Assembly: GCA_035411585.1 (NCBI GenBank)
Contig: DAONTI010000002.1
Span: 62,001-126,000 of the forward strand
Direction of reading: 5' to 3'
DNA length: 64,000 nt
Source of the DNA: MWDV01 sp002070715
GTDB taxonomy: Bacteria > Verrucomicrobiota > Verrucomicrobiia > Limisphaerales > MWDV01
Below are positions 54,101-64,000 of the stretch, piece after piece. Positions within the stretch are counted from its first letter, which is position 1. The number at the start of each line of letters is the position of its first letter. A program made the translations under genes and the position numbers. Under the pieces are notes generated by a model. It made no database searches. It was given only the letters and a program-made list of their open reading frames with translations, and was not told the origin of the DNA.

Positions 54101-54747
54101 TTTACGGTGATTCGTAAGGATACCGCCGGGGCGTCACGCGGCGAGATGGCGGCATCGGGTGAAAGACGGTTCCACTTGGGAAACCGGATGATGATCGTTT
54201 CTCCCGCGCGCAATCCCAACGCTTGGGCGAGCGGCAAATTAACCAGGGCTTCATTGGTTAACGCAATGGGGCGGGGGGGATGGGCCCGGCTTGGGATTTT
54301 AGGTGCTGGGAAGAGCAGGGGCGCGAAATCGGAGATGCCAATTATCTGCACCCGATTGACGCGAGCACCGCCGTCCGCCCGGGCGACCGCGCCGCGAAAT
54401 AGCAACATCCGCCGCTCGGGTTTATCTGGATTGAGGGAAATCGCCCGCGTCTGCCAATTGCCTTGGTGGAACTTTGCTACTGCGCCCAGCGCTTGGGCGT
54501 TGGCTTGACACCGAACCCGGGGGGGCAGGTGTTCGGCGAACAGCCTGTCTCCGGAATAAATAAGAAACGATCCCTGCCCCAAACGTGCCAGCGCCCGTTC
54601 CCGCAGGGTGCCCTTGACCGAATCCCCCACCACCAGCGCGCCAATGAGCGCTGCGCTGCCCATCGCCGCGCCCAACCCTACGCCCAAGTGCGTCCGCCAG
54701 TGGTGGCGCAAGCTGCGGACGATGAGAGTGCGCAAAGTCATGGGCAT
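51127..54747 (-). CDS. Large ABC transporter permease, FtsX-like (two permease modules)
   Basis: About 1206 residues, larger than usual because it has an N-terminal MacB-like periplasmic part and two sets of FtsX/ABC3 permease helices. Helix-rich parts are near residues 610-780 (FFVIAAALLLMAMLFYLGL, VLSLLGGMLGALGGLGYA, LFASVLVSTVTIGLALRKY) and 1090-1190 (LGLLLGSVGLGIVVLRNVL, LLLGLGLGVVAAAVAVAPALLA). The cytoplasmic FtsX-type loop RAAEIGILLALGFPPRQVRRLL occurs at both sites (second: RGELAVLLAVGFRRGTLQRLL). ATG 54747 has GGGAGGG upstream; ATG 54741 is an alternative. The cognate ATPase is directly upstream. Confidence 0.87.
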   Translation of the reverse strand: MPMTLRTLIVRSLRHHWRTHLGVGLGAAMGSAALIGALVVGDSVKGTLRERALARLGQGSFLIYSGDRLFAEHLPPRVRCQANAQALGAVAKFHQGNWQTRAISLNPDKPERRMLLFRGAVARADGGARVNRVQIIGISDFAPLLFPAPKIPSRAHPPRPIALTNEALVNLPLAQALGLRAGETIIIRFPKWNRLSPDAAISPRDAPAVSLRITVKGLTTNAELSAFTPDRSPDEPLSVFIPLTELVQAADLPLMEGSYPINTWLVPEVVQLDLSHLKQRDKFNVTVRRCLMWVRRQLRLPVERDGATLLPVPPSEQLSHLTNLLAASWDFENVQIAELRTSQDGVHLTSPRIFLEPPVARAAMAADPRGRPLLTYLANLLQAGTNTTPYSMVTAAGPPWTPADLRDDEIVINQWLADDLQVKPGERIALSYFDPESGARLLERTNMFRVRRIVPMALPWADRTLMPDFPGIEKAESTRDWDAGFPLTYKIRPKDEDYWKQFRGTPKAFITLAAGQKMWGNRFGNLTAIRFPMPANAAEMRLLASGNSPENPDAAAPPPSDLALFRAALEKRILDHLKPEELGLRFEPVREQALQAAGEAQDFGGLFLGFSFFVIAAALLLMAMLFYLGLEQRAAEIGILLALGFPPRQVRRLLLSEAVVLSLLGGMLGALGGLGYARALLQGLATVWRDAVGTATLGFHVTSPTLGIGLFASVLVSTVTIGLALRKYVQRPARELLVGEVGDAPPDTRSWWSRLIGAGTLVAALGLAGFAVMRGDTANAGVFFGVGTLVLIASLSFVSAGLRHLRGAPNAGPALEAPLRISALAWRGCARRPKRSLATVAMLACGSFLIVSIGVFRLDANRDALKRTSGTGGFALIGETTMPVTQDLNASAGRDFFALQETDLAGVRVVPFRVHEGDEASCLNLNRAQQPRLLGVKPGTLAGRFGFAQGSGWSSLQADLPTSSAESEEIPAIGDANSIQWAMKKKVGDTIEYVDERGRPFKVRIVGAVANSILQGQLIIDEAAFLKRFPGTSGYRLFLIDAPTNRVGEVSATLSRALQDVGLELTPAAQRLAQFNAVQNTYLGTFQVLGGLGLLLGSVGLGIVVLRNVLERRGELAVLLAVGFRRGTLQRLLLIENGALLLLGLGLGVVAAAVAVAPALLAPTIELPWRTLGLTLSAVLLNGILWTWAATRVALRGEILAALRNE

Positions 54748-54882
54748 ACACCCTCCCGCCCTTTGGCGTGAAGCCACTGGATGCGGCAGTGTTTGCTTGG
54801 GCGACGGGTTGCCCCAGCCTCCGCCAGACTCAAAGCGGTGACTTTTGTTGCTACGCCTTGGAGGTCCGGCATACCCCGTCTC

Positions 54883-55593
54883 CTAGGGGGCGGCGGCTGA
54901 CAGCCGGCCGTCCTCCAACCGCATCACCCGCCCCATTCGTTGGGCCAACGTCACGGCATGGGTTACGACGATCAGCGTCACCCCTTCCTCCTGGTTCAAT
55001 TCGACGAACAATTGGCCCAAGGCGGTGGCCGCGGCGTGATCCAGCGCTCCCGTCGGTTCGTCCGCCAGCACCAACTGCGGTTGATTGATGAGGGCCCGGA
55101 CCACCGCGACCCGCTGGCGTTCGCCGCCGCTGAGTTGCCCCGGGCGATGGTGCAGGCGTCCGCCCAAGCCGACGCGCTTGAGCAGGCGCTGGGCGCGGAC
55201 GGATGGCAATTCGCCCTGCTGATGGCGGGTCGTGGATTGAGCCCCCGCCAGCGTGGGCGCCAGCACATTCTCCAGCACCGAACATTGCGGCAGTAAATAA
55301 TGCGCCTGGAAGACAAAGCCAATCTGCCGGTTGCGCACCGCGGCCAGCTCACGGTCGTCGAGGACAGCAAGGTTTTTCCCGGCGAGCAATACCTGGCCGC
55401 TGGAGGGACGATCCAAGGTGCCGATGATTTGCAGCAGAGTGCTTTTGCCCGACCCTGACGGTCCCACGATGGCCAGTGATTCGCCGCTGCCAACTTCCAG
55501 CGTGATGCCGTCCAGGACGTTCACGCTGTCGGCCGCTCCCGCAGCGGCGTAGCGTTTCGTTACCCCGATCAACTGAAGCAAGGGCACTGGCAT
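54883..55593 (-). CDS. ABC transporter ATP-binding protein, LolD/MacB-like
   Basis: 236 residues. Walker A GPSGSGKST, Q-loop FQAHYLLPQ, signature LSGGERQRVAVVRAL, Walker B LVLADEPTGALD, H-loop VVTHAVTLA. It pairs with the permease 135 bases downstream, as in exporters of lipoproteins or small molecules. Direction or substrate is not determined. Confidence 0.92.
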   Translation of the reverse strand: MPVPLLQLIGVTKRYAAAGAADSVNVLDGITLEVGSGESLAIVGPSGSGKSTLLQIIGTLDRPSSGQVLLAGKNLAVLDDRELAAVRNRQIGFVFQAHYLLPQCSVLENVLAPTLAGAQSTTRHQQGELPSVRAQRLLKRVGLGGRLHHRPGQLSGGERQRVAVVRALINQPQLVLADEPTGALDHAAATALGQLFVELNQEEGVTLIVVTHAVTLAQRMGRVMRLEDGRLSAAAP

Positions 55594-55780
55594 GCAGTAT
55601 TTGTGCGCTAAATCGTCGCCGGAGTCACAATAAATCCGTCGTTACCGGGGTATTAAACGGGCTCTTTGCGGGATGGCAACGGAAGATGGAGTGGGCGCTT
55701 CGGCTTGTCGGGAATTTGGCCACGAAGGATTTGCGCGTTGCGCGCGCGCCGGTGTGGATTAACAATGGCGCCGTCGCGTC

Positions 55781-58417
55781 ATGCAATTCTGGTTTTGCAC
55801 TCTGATTCTTCTACTGGCCGCCACCGCGCCGCTGCGCGCCGCGAGCCGGGAGGAAACGCGCGCCTTTGACGCGGCGAACAAGGCCTTTCAAGACAACGGA
55901 TGGGCGCGCGCGGAACGCGAGTTTGGTGAATTCCTGCAACAATTCCCCAAATCCGACCGGCGCGCCCAAGCGGCGTTACGCCAAGCGCAGGCTCGCTGCA
56001 AACTGGGGGATTATCGCGGGGCTATCACCTTGATCGAAGCCGAGCGATCGGAAGCGGGCGCGTTGGCGGACCAGTTCGCCTACTGGCTGGGAGAGGCCCA
56101 ATTTCAGAGCACCAATTACACCGATGCCGTCGCGGCTTTCCATGCTGTGATGCGGGATTTTCCGGAATCCAAGCTGCGTTTGGATGCCAGCGTGCGCGAA
56201 GCGGATGCGTGGGCCAAGTTGGGTGACTGGGAAAAAGTCGAGTCGCTCCTCGGCGGGACGAAGGCCGCCTTTTCGCAACTGGCCGCGGCATCGCCCCGCA
56301 GCGAGGCGGCGGCCCGCGGATTTTTATTGCTTGCCGAAGCACGCATGAACCGCGCCGAGCCCGCCACCGCCGAAGCCGCCTTGCGCCGACTGGACGGCGT
56401 GCCTCTCGCGCCCCTGCTGGCTTGGCAACGCGAGTATCTGCTCTGCCGGATGTTTTTGGCCAGCCGCCAGCCGGAACCCGCCCTTGCCAGCGCCTCGAAT
56501 CTGGTGGCCCTGGCGCGCGCTACAACTCAAGTGGCGTTGCAGGCGCAAAGTGTGGCGTTGCAAGCCGAGGCGCTGGAAGAACTGGGACGGCTGGAAAACG
56601 CGACGGCGGTTTACGCGCTGAATCTCGCGCCGGAAGTGCCCGTTGAGTGGCAACGCCCGGCACTGCTCAAAATTGCGGAACTGGCGCTGGCGCGCGGTCG
56701 CGTGGCTGAAACAATCCAGTGGTTGACATCCTTCCTCGAACAACACACGAACAGCCCGGCTGCCGATCTGGCCTGGCTCACACTCGGGGAATTGCAGCTC
56801 AAGCAATACGTCACCGCCTCTGGCGCCGCCACCACGAACGTCGCCGCACCGCCGGGGTTGGCCTTAGCCCTCGCCAACTTTGACATGGTGCTGTCCCGTT
56901 TCCCGGATAGCCCGTGGCGCGGGCAGGCTCAGTTGCGGCGGGGATGGTGTTTCTGGCTGACCACCAACCTGACGGAAAGCGCCCAGGCGTTCGCCGCCGC
57001 CGCGGCCGAGTTGCCGCCCTCCTACGAGCAGGCGGAGGCGCGTTTCAAACTGGCGGATGCCTTGTATCAATTGAAACAATTTCCCGCTGCGATCAGTAAT
57101 TATCAGGCGGTGGTGGCGGATTGCGAAAGGCAACCGGCTGTGCGCACGAACCTGTGCGAGCCGGCATTGTATCAATTGGTGCGCGCCGCCACCGATGCGG
57201 GTGACCTGGCCACCGCCACCGCGGCGGCGGAGCAGATTCTCGCGTGGTTTCCCGAAAGCTATCTGACGGAGAGCAGCCTGTTGGTTCGCGGTCAGGGGCT
57301 GGCGCGGCACGGGAATCCCGTCGCCGCCCGGCAGGTGTTCGAGAATCTGCGCCAGCGTTTTCCCGGCTCGCCGCTCACCGCGCAGGTTGAACTGGCCATC
57401 GCGCGCACTTACGAATTGCAACGGGACTGGTCAACAGCCGAGCAAGCCTACACGCGCTGGCTCGCCGCCCACCCGGCGGCGCCGGAACGGCCCCAGGTCG
57501 AATATGCCGCGGCTTGGACCTGTTCCCGGGCGGGGGATGTCACCAACGCGCTGGCGCGCTTTACGCGATTCATCGAAACCTATCCCACGAATGCCCTGGC
57601 CCCGCAGGCCCAGTGGTCCGTGGCTGATCTCCATTTCCGCCGGCACGAGTTCGCGGAGGCCGAACGCAACTATCAGTTGCTGTTCCAGACGTGGCCTGGA
57701 TCACCGCTGGCTTACGAGGCGCGCATGATGGCGGGCCGGGTGGCGTTCGCGCGTGAGGGCTGGTCCGATGCCATGCGTTATTTCACGAATCTTACCAGCG
57801 ATTTGAATTGTCCCGCCGATTTGAAAGTGCAGGCGATTTTCGCCTACGGCGATGCCTTGCGGCGGGCGGAATCAACCGACACCAACAACGTGACCAATCT
57901 GAAAGAGGCCATTGGCGTCTTCAGCAAAATCCACGAATTAAACGAGACGAACGCGGCGGCGGCCCGGGCTTGGGGGGAAATTGGCAACTGCCGTCTGCAA
58001 CTGGCCACGCAGGATGCGCAGTATTACGCGGAAGCCACCAATGCCTACCAAAAAGCGTTGGCCTTGCCCGCGGCGGACGTCGCCACGCGCAGTCAGGCAC
58101 GGGTCGGGTTGGGGATCGTGGCGGAAAAACTGGCCGAACGCCTGCCGGCGGAACAGCGTCCGGCCCAGTTACGCCAGGCGCTGGATGCCTACCTGGATGT
58201 CTTTTACGAGAAAGACCTACGCCCGGGCGAGACGGCGGTTCCTTATTGGCTGCAACGCGCCGGTCTGGATGCTGCCCGGCTGGCCGAGACGCTTCAGGAT
58301 TGGCCGCTCGCCATCCGGATTTACGAGCGGCTGCGCGAACTTTTGCCGCCGCTCAAGGCGTCGCTCGATAAACGCATTGCCCGGGCAACCGAACAACAGA
58401 AAACGGCGGCGCCGTGA
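55781..58417 (+). CDS. Secreted tetratricopeptide-repeat protein
   Basis: 878 residues. Signal peptide FCTLILLLAATAPLRAAS. At least ten TPR/BamD-YbgF-like repeats follow, such as NGWARAEREFGEFLQQFPKS, TNYTDAVAAFHAVMRDFPES, KQFPAAISNYQAVVADCER and RHEFAEAERNYQLLFQTWPGS. Such scaffolds often sit in the periplasm or outer membrane. No catalytic domain. Divergent from the ABC genes, with the riboswitch-controlled thiC downstream. Confidence 0.85.
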   Translation: MQFWFCTLILLLAATAPLRAASREETRAFDAANKAFQDNGWARAEREFGEFLQQFPKSDRRAQAALRQAQARCKLGDYRGAITLIEAERSEAGALADQFAYWLGEAQFQSTNYTDAVAAFHAVMRDFPESKLRLDASVREADAWAKLGDWEKVESLLGGTKAAFSQLAAASPRSEAAARGFLLLAEARMNRAEPATAEAALRRLDGVPLAPLLAWQREYLLCRMFLASRQPEPALASASNLVALARATTQVALQAQSVALQAEALEELGRLENATAVYALNLAPEVPVEWQRPALLKIAELALARGRVAETIQWLTSFLEQHTNSPAADLAWLTLGELQLKQYVTASGAATTNVAAPPGLALALANFDMVLSRFPDSPWRGQAQLRRGWCFWLTTNLTESAQAFAAAAAELPPSYEQAEARFKLADALYQLKQFPAAISNYQAVVADCERQPAVRTNLCEPALYQLVRAATDAGDLATATAAAEQILAWFPESYLTESSLLVRGQGLARHGNPVAARQVFENLRQRFPGSPLTAQVELAIARTYELQRDWSTAEQAYTRWLAAHPAAPERPQVEYAAAWTCSRAGDVTNALARFTRFIETYPTNALAPQAQWSVADLHFRRHEFAEAERNYQLLFQTWPGSPLAYEARMMAGRVAFAREGWSDAMRYFTNLTSDLNCPADLKVQAIFAYGDALRRAESTDTNNVTNLKEAIGVFSKIHELNETNAAAARAWGEIGNCRLQLATQDAQYYAEATNAYQKALALPAADVATRSQARVGLGIVAEKLAERLPAEQRPAQLRQALDAYLDVFYEKDLRPGETAVPYWLQRAGLDAARLAETLQDWPLAIRIYERLRELLPPLKASLDKRIARATEQQKTAAP

Positions 58418-58455
58418 CCGATTCATCGCCGCGCGGTTCCGGGCTGTTCCCCGGC

Positions 58456-58484
58456 TTGACGTGTCGCCCGACCGATTTTAGTTT
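58456..58484 (+). promoter_or_regulatory. Possible promoter upstream of the TPP riboswitch
   Basis: TTGACG at 58456-58461 and TAGTTT at 58479-58484, 17 bases apart, ending about 25 bases before the aptamer. Confidence 0.45.
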
Positions 58485-58507
58485 TTCCTCGAACCGGGGG
58501 AGCCAAT

Positions 58508-58604
58508 CTTTTCCGAATTAACGTCGGAACAACGGCTGAGAGGGCGGTGTGGGAACGCCGCCGACCCCTTGAACCTGATCCAGGTAATGCTGGCGGAGGA
58601 AATG
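58508..58604 (+). promoter_or_regulatory. TPP (Thi-box) riboswitch aptamer
   Basis: Contains CTGAGA at 58536-58541, then CCTTGAACCTGATCCAGGTA and TGCTGGCGGAGGAAATG, which are the invariant Thi-box elements. P1 can form between TTTCC (58510-58514) and GGAAA (58598-58602). About 85 bases separate it from the thiC start, including a CCGG..CCGG hairpin that might serve as expression platform. It would repress thiC when thiamine diphosphate is plentiful. Confidence 0.95.
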
Positions 58605-58689
58605 CAGTCGTCGGCCACTTTTCCTGAATCAAAACCGGCCTCGGTCCGGCGCGCTTTCGTCGTTGGACGCTGGCCGCGAGAGAAGAAGT

Positions 58690-60687
<1,998 letters not shown>

Positions 60688-60696
60688 ACTTCGCGC

Positions 60697-62070
60697 ATGG
60701 CCTCGGTAACCAAATATCCAGAACCGAAAGAAGACGACGGTGTTCTTTTGCGGCTGCGCGAGGATTACGAGCAAGCGGTGCTCGATTTGTTTGAAGCCGG
60801 CCAAGAGACTAAAGAGCTTCGTCCCGCGCTTGATGTTGTCGGCCATACTTCCAACTTTCTCGACAACATGCGGCTGCCGATTCATCGGTGGTTTCGTTAC
60901 AGCGCGGGCTTTTCGGCAGAGTGGGTGAAGTGGTTGTTGGCGGAACGTGACGGCAACGAACTCCGCGTGCTCGACCCGTTTGTTGGTTCGGGAACAACCT
61001 GCCTGGCGTGCGATGAGATGGGCATTCCATCGCTTGGAATTGAAGCTCATCCGTTCGTGCATCGCGTTGCTAAAGCCAAACTCAGTTACACCACTGACCC
61101 GGAGCGGTTCGTCGCCAAAGCTGAGAGAGCTTTTGGCTTTGCTCGCAAGGCGGCGGCGGAGACAGACCATTACCCCGAAATCATTCAGAAGTGCTACGGC
61201 GCGGAGACGCTTGGCTATCTGGATCGTTTCCGTCAGGCAGCGGAAGCGGAGCAGGACGGTTCGCCCGAAGCCGAATTGCTTTGGATGGCGCTCGTGTCCT
61301 CGTTGCGCGTCGTGTCCGAAGCAGGCACAGCACCTTGGCAATATGTGCTGCCAGGCCGTCGCAAGACCGTGCCACCGTCGCCAGAAGTTTCGTTGCGCAA
61401 AGCGGTGCAAATGATTGCCGCCGACATCCGCTTCATGGCGCGGCGGGCGCAGCCGCTCGCAAAGTTGCAGGTGGACGACGCTCGCAAGTGCGCGACCGTG
61501 GCCGACGGTTGGGCTACCCTCGTCATCACCTCGCCGCCTTACGCAAACAACTACGATTACGCCGACGCGACCCGATTGGAGATGGCGTTCATGGGTGAGA
61601 TTCGTGGTTGGGGAGACCTTCAAGAAACGGTGCGGCGGCATCTCGTGCGCGCCTGCTCGCAACACGTCCCGCCAAACTCCGTGAATCTCGACTCGATTCT
61701 GGAATCAGCGGAGCTCGCGCCGATTCGTGACGAGATTGTCCCGGTCTGTCGTGAGCTATCGTCAGTGCGCCTGGAGCGCGGCGGCAAGAAGACCTACAAC
61801 AATATGATTGCCTGCTATTTTCTCGATTTGGCTCAGACATGGCGGGCTCTCCGTAGAGTTTGTGCCTCGCCTTCGGAAGTCTGCTTCGTCATCGGCGACT
61901 CCGCGCCGTATGGTGTTTACGTTCCAGTTATCGAATGGTTTGGCAAGCTGGCAACGGCAGCGGGATTTGAGTCGTGGACGTTTGAAAAACTCCGCGACCG
62001 AAATACCAAGTGGAAGAACCGCAAGCATCGCGTGCCGCTCTGCGAGGGACATTTGTGGGTTCGCGGATAG
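60697..62070 (+). CDS. DNA methyltransferase of a restriction-modification module
   Basis: 457 residues. SAM motif LDPFVGSGTTCLACDE lies at residues 92-107 and catalytic motif TSPPYANNYDYAD at 278-290. TSPPY is typical of N4-cytosine or N6-adenine enzymes of the beta type, but there the TSPPY motif normally comes before DPFxGSG. Here the order is reversed, with about 175 residues between that probably recognise the target. The gene begins nine bases after the thiC stop and lacks an obvious promoter of its own. It is followed by a putative endonuclease and a DNA-binding protein. Confidence 0.85.
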   Translation: MASVTKYPEPKEDDGVLLRLREDYEQAVLDLFEAGQETKELRPALDVVGHTSNFLDNMRLPIHRWFRYSAGFSAEWVKWLLAERDGNELRVLDPFVGSGTTCLACDEMGIPSLGIEAHPFVHRVAKAKLSYTTDPERFVAKAERAFGFARKAAAETDHYPEIIQKCYGAETLGYLDRFRQAAEAEQDGSPEAELLWMALVSSLRVVSEAGTAPWQYVLPGRRKTVPPSPEVSLRKAVQMIAADIRFMARRAQPLAKLQVDDARKCATVADGWATLVITSPPYANNYDYADATRLEMAFMGEIRGWGDLQETVRRHLVRACSQHVPPNSVNLDSILESAELAPIRDEIVPVCRELSSVRLERGGKKTYNNMIACYFLDLAQTWRALRRVCASPSEVCFVIGDSAPYGVYVPVIEWFGKLATAAGFESWTFEKLRDRNTKWKNRKHRVPLCEGHLWVRG

Positions 62071-62080
62071 GGAGAATGAC

Positions 62081-62968
62081 ATGGCTGAATCACTTGCACA
62101 TCGCTGGGGGCAAATCATCGGAGACGGCTTCGAGATGTTCGTCCGCAACATTCTTGGCGAAGTCGCGCAACGTCACGGCCTGTATCTCGACTTCAAGCGA
62201 CCGCGCAATGCTCGTGGCGGCCAAGGGAAGGTGACGTGGCAGGACGGCTACGGAAACAAGCACGACCTCGACTACGTTCTGGAGCGCGGTGGAACTGAGG
62301 ATACACTTGGCGTTCCCATCGCTTTCATCGAATCGGCATGGCGTCGCTACACCAAACACTCGAAGAACAAGGCGCAGGAAATCGAAGCGGCCGTGATGCC
62401 GATTGCTCTGACATTCTCTCGCCATCAACCGTTCTGCGGCGCGGTGCTCGCGGGCGAGTTCACACGGAACGCCCTGCATCAACTGGAGTCAAAGGGTTTT
62501 GGTGTCCTGCACATTCCCTACGACTCCATCTTGGCAGCGTTCAGGGAACTTGGGATTGATGCATCATCGGAAGACGGCGTCGGCGGCACAACCGAGGAGC
62601 AGTTTCGGGAGAAGATTGCGAAATGGGAATCGCAGCCGCAACCGCAGGCAACCAACCGGCTGCTGGCGAAACTTCATGCACTGCATCAGCGTGAGATCGC
62701 GGATTTCAAGCAACGACTCGAAGCGGCGCTCACACGTCAGGTTGCTTCGATTCGGCTGACTGTGTTGCGCGGTCATTCCGTTGAGTGTTCTGACGTCGCA
62801 AGTGCGATTGCCTATTTGATTGAGGAAGAAAAGTCGTATCGGTTGCGCGAGGATGGCGACCAGCGGGAAGCGTTTGAAGTCCAGGTCCGATTCAACACGG
62901 GCGCGAAGATTGACGCGACTTTTCCCAAGCGCGCCGAAGCGATTGCATTTCTCCGCAGCTTTTCTTGA
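62081..62968 (+). CDS. Putative restriction endonuclease, PD-(D/E)XK-like
   Basis: 295 residues, starting ten bases after the methyltransferase stop with GGGAGAA as ribosome-binding site. Residues 55-100 contain KHDLDYVLERGG and VPIAFIESAWRRYTKHSKNK. The Asp followed by strand-ending Glu fits the PD-(D/E)XK fold, but the usual ExK is ESA and a Lys/Arg must come from the following helix. The C-terminal half is helical. The call depends mainly on context with the methyltransferase. Confidence 0.62.
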   Translation: MAESLAHRWGQIIGDGFEMFVRNILGEVAQRHGLYLDFKRPRNARGGQGKVTWQDGYGNKHDLDYVLERGGTEDTLGVPIAFIESAWRRYTKHSKNKAQEIEAAVMPIALTFSRHQPFCGAVLAGEFTRNALHQLESKGFGVLHIPYDSILAAFRELGIDASSEDGVGGTTEEQFREKIAKWESQPQPQATNRLLAKLHALHQREIADFKQRLEAALTRQVASIRLTVLRGHSVECSDVASAIAYLIEEEKSYRLREDGDQREAFEVQVRFNTGAKIDATFPKRAEAIAFLRSFS

Positions 62969-62975
62969 ACCAACC

Positions 62976-63326
62976 ATGCCATTGAGCGAAAAATCCCGCG
63001 CCATCTTGCAAGCCATCGCCAAGGGGCACACCTACGAGCAAATCCTCGTTCAAGATTTGGCATGGACTTATCACGACATCTTCAAAGCCGCAGCAGAAGC
63101 ACTTGAAACCGAGCCCGCGTCAAATGACGGAAAAAGCTACAGCGTGGAGGTGATTCGGCACGAACATCCTCGCGCCTACGAAAAATGGAGTGCTGAGGAA
63201 GACAGTGAACTATCCAAGCTTTTCCGAAACGGGAAGAGCGTGAAAGAAATCGCAACGGTTTTGAACCGACAGGGCGGTGCGATTCGCAGCCGGTTGGCAA
63301 AATTGAACCTTGTTGCGCCGGCTTGA
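62976..63326 (+). CDS. Small two-domain DNA-binding protein
   Basis: 116 residues. Residues 1-45 (KSRAILQAIAKGHTYEQILV...DIFKAAAEAL) resemble a DUF433-like helix-turn-helix. Residues 65-112 (WSAEEDSELSKLFRNGKSVKEIATVLNRQGGAIRSRLAKL) are a SANT/Myb-like helix-turn-helix, like that at the end of some helicases. It begins seven bases after the endonuclease. It may regulate the restriction genes or help DNA recognition. Confidence 0.75.
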   Translation: MPLSEKSRAILQAIAKGHTYEQILVQDLAWTYHDIFKAAAEALETEPASNDGKSYSVEVIRHEHPRAYEKWSAEEDSELSKLFRNGKSVKEIATVLNRQGGAIRSRLAKLNLVAPA

Positions 63327-63403
63327 AACACTTGACCGAGTTCACGGAAGTTTTTACGCGAGTTGAATTTGAAAAGTTTTGCCCAAGTTGAATTGAATCA
63401 TTG

Positions 63404-64000
63404 CCATCGTCGCGACGGCCTGCGTCCCGGCTCGATTGCCGACGCCAACGACCAGGCGCAATTCGGCGAACTCGAAGTGCAGGGCGAACTCACCAAACGC
63501 GCGTGGGCCAAAGGCGTGCAAGTGATGAACGAAGGCCCGGGCCACGCGCCCATGCACATGATCGAGGAAAACATGGCCAAGCAACTCGAGTGGTGCAGCG
63601 AAGCGCCGTTCTACACGCTCGGACCGCTCACCACCGACATCGCGCCCGGCTACGACCACATCACCAGCGGCATCGGCGCGGCGATGATCGGCTGGTATGG
63701 CTGCGCGATGCTCTGCTACGTCACGCCCAAGGAGCACCTCGGCCTGCCGAACAAGAAAGACGTGAAAGACGGCGTGATAGCCTACAAAATCGCAGCCCAC
63801 GCGGCGGACTTGGCGAAGGGACATCCGGGAGCGCAATACCGCGACAACGCCATTTCCAAGGCCCGGTTTGAGTTCCGCTGGGAAGATCAATTCAACCTGT
63901 CCCTTGACCCGGTGACAGCCCGGGAGTTCCATGATGAAACACTTCCTCAAGACGGGGCTAAAACAGCTCACTTTTGCAGCATGTGCGGCCCGCAATTCTG
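63404..64000 (+). pseudogene. thiC: 5'-truncated second copy of thiC (3' half, continues beyond the window)
   Basis: Homology to thiC begins around 63404 in the middle of the SIGDGLRPG segment. The frame DGLRPGSIADANDQAQFGEL through to CSMCGPQF is open to the end of the window without a stop or frameshift. It lacks the first 425 or so residues, a start codon and a promoter. From 63414 to 63691 it differs from thiC 59962-60239 by about one base, then many synonymous differences appear. The only Fe-S-site change seen is His to Gln in GPQF. It is probably the displaced original 3' end. Confidence 0.85.

Noticed and set aside
63404..64000. Considered as a second functional thiC
   Set aside because: It lacks about two thirds of the protein, a start codon and a promoter; only the 3' part is present within the window.

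Overview
The window is GC-rich chromosomal DNA that most resembles a Verrucomicrobiota bacterium, probably the Pedosphaera/Limisphaera side of the phylum. This is inferred from family resemblance, not from a search. The signs are secreted proteins sharing a short C-terminal module ending in a FYRV-like motif, prepilin-like proteins with a late DGH motif, a squalene-hopene cyclase, class 1B PyrD/PyrK, a DUF5679 zinc ribbon, and palindromic and 'gcagaggcgcagag'-type intergenic repeats. No rRNA, convincing tRNA, tmRNA or CRISPR array was seen.

Layout. 1-5.5 kb (minus strand): the start of a secreted protein, then shc, a HEAT-repeat protein, pyrK and pyrD in one direction. 5.56-7.06 kb: an ISNCY/IS1202-type insertion sequence between shc and the yggS-like gene. 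7.1-9 kb: yggS, small genes and rpmB with a clear terminator. 9.2-16.1 kb (minus): a coupled type II secretion/type IV pilus-like operon (secretin, PilM-PilN fusion, PilO-like, GspC-like, GspE/PilB). 16.2-20 kb: smpB, rpoZ, a relic IS end, a small Tudor-like protein, a GH13 enzyme and a double-ACT protein. 20-25.3 kb: a methyltransferase, secreted and prepilin-like proteins, and two degenerate receiver proteins. 25.4-28.4 kb (minus): two saccharopine-dehydrogenase-fold proteins linked by tiny ORFs. 29-33.8 kb: an NtrB/NtrC-like two-component pair, a DUF1015 protein and small membrane proteins. 33.9-38.4 kb (minus): a secreted endonuclease/phosphatase-fold protein, a tandem NDP-kinase protein, DUF5679 and an acyl-CoA ligase. 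38.5-46 kb: ribonuclease D, an outer-membrane transporter-like protein, rny, 5-formyl-THF cyclo-ligase, rarA and a PflA-like radical SAM protein. 46.1-48.8 kb (minus): a VTC / DUF4956 / HlyD-like operon. 48.9-58.4 kb: a prepilin-like protein, an aminotransferase, an ABC exporter pair and a large TPR protein.

The most unusual region is 58.5-64 kb. A TPP riboswitch precedes thiC. Nine bases after the thiC stop begins a three-gene restriction-modification-like module: a DNA methyltransferase, a putative endonuclease and a small DNA-binding protein. The module is followed by a second, 5'-truncated copy of the thiC 3' half in the same orientation, running off the window. About 275 bases of the two thiC copies are nearly identical and then diverge sharply. 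This is the structure expected if a DNA molecule carrying a partial thiC and the defence genes integrated by homologous recombination in thiC and left a working thiC upstream.

Limits: all function calls are from reading motifs by eye. Start sites are chosen from motif position, overlap with neighbours and visible Shine-Dalgarno-like sequences.
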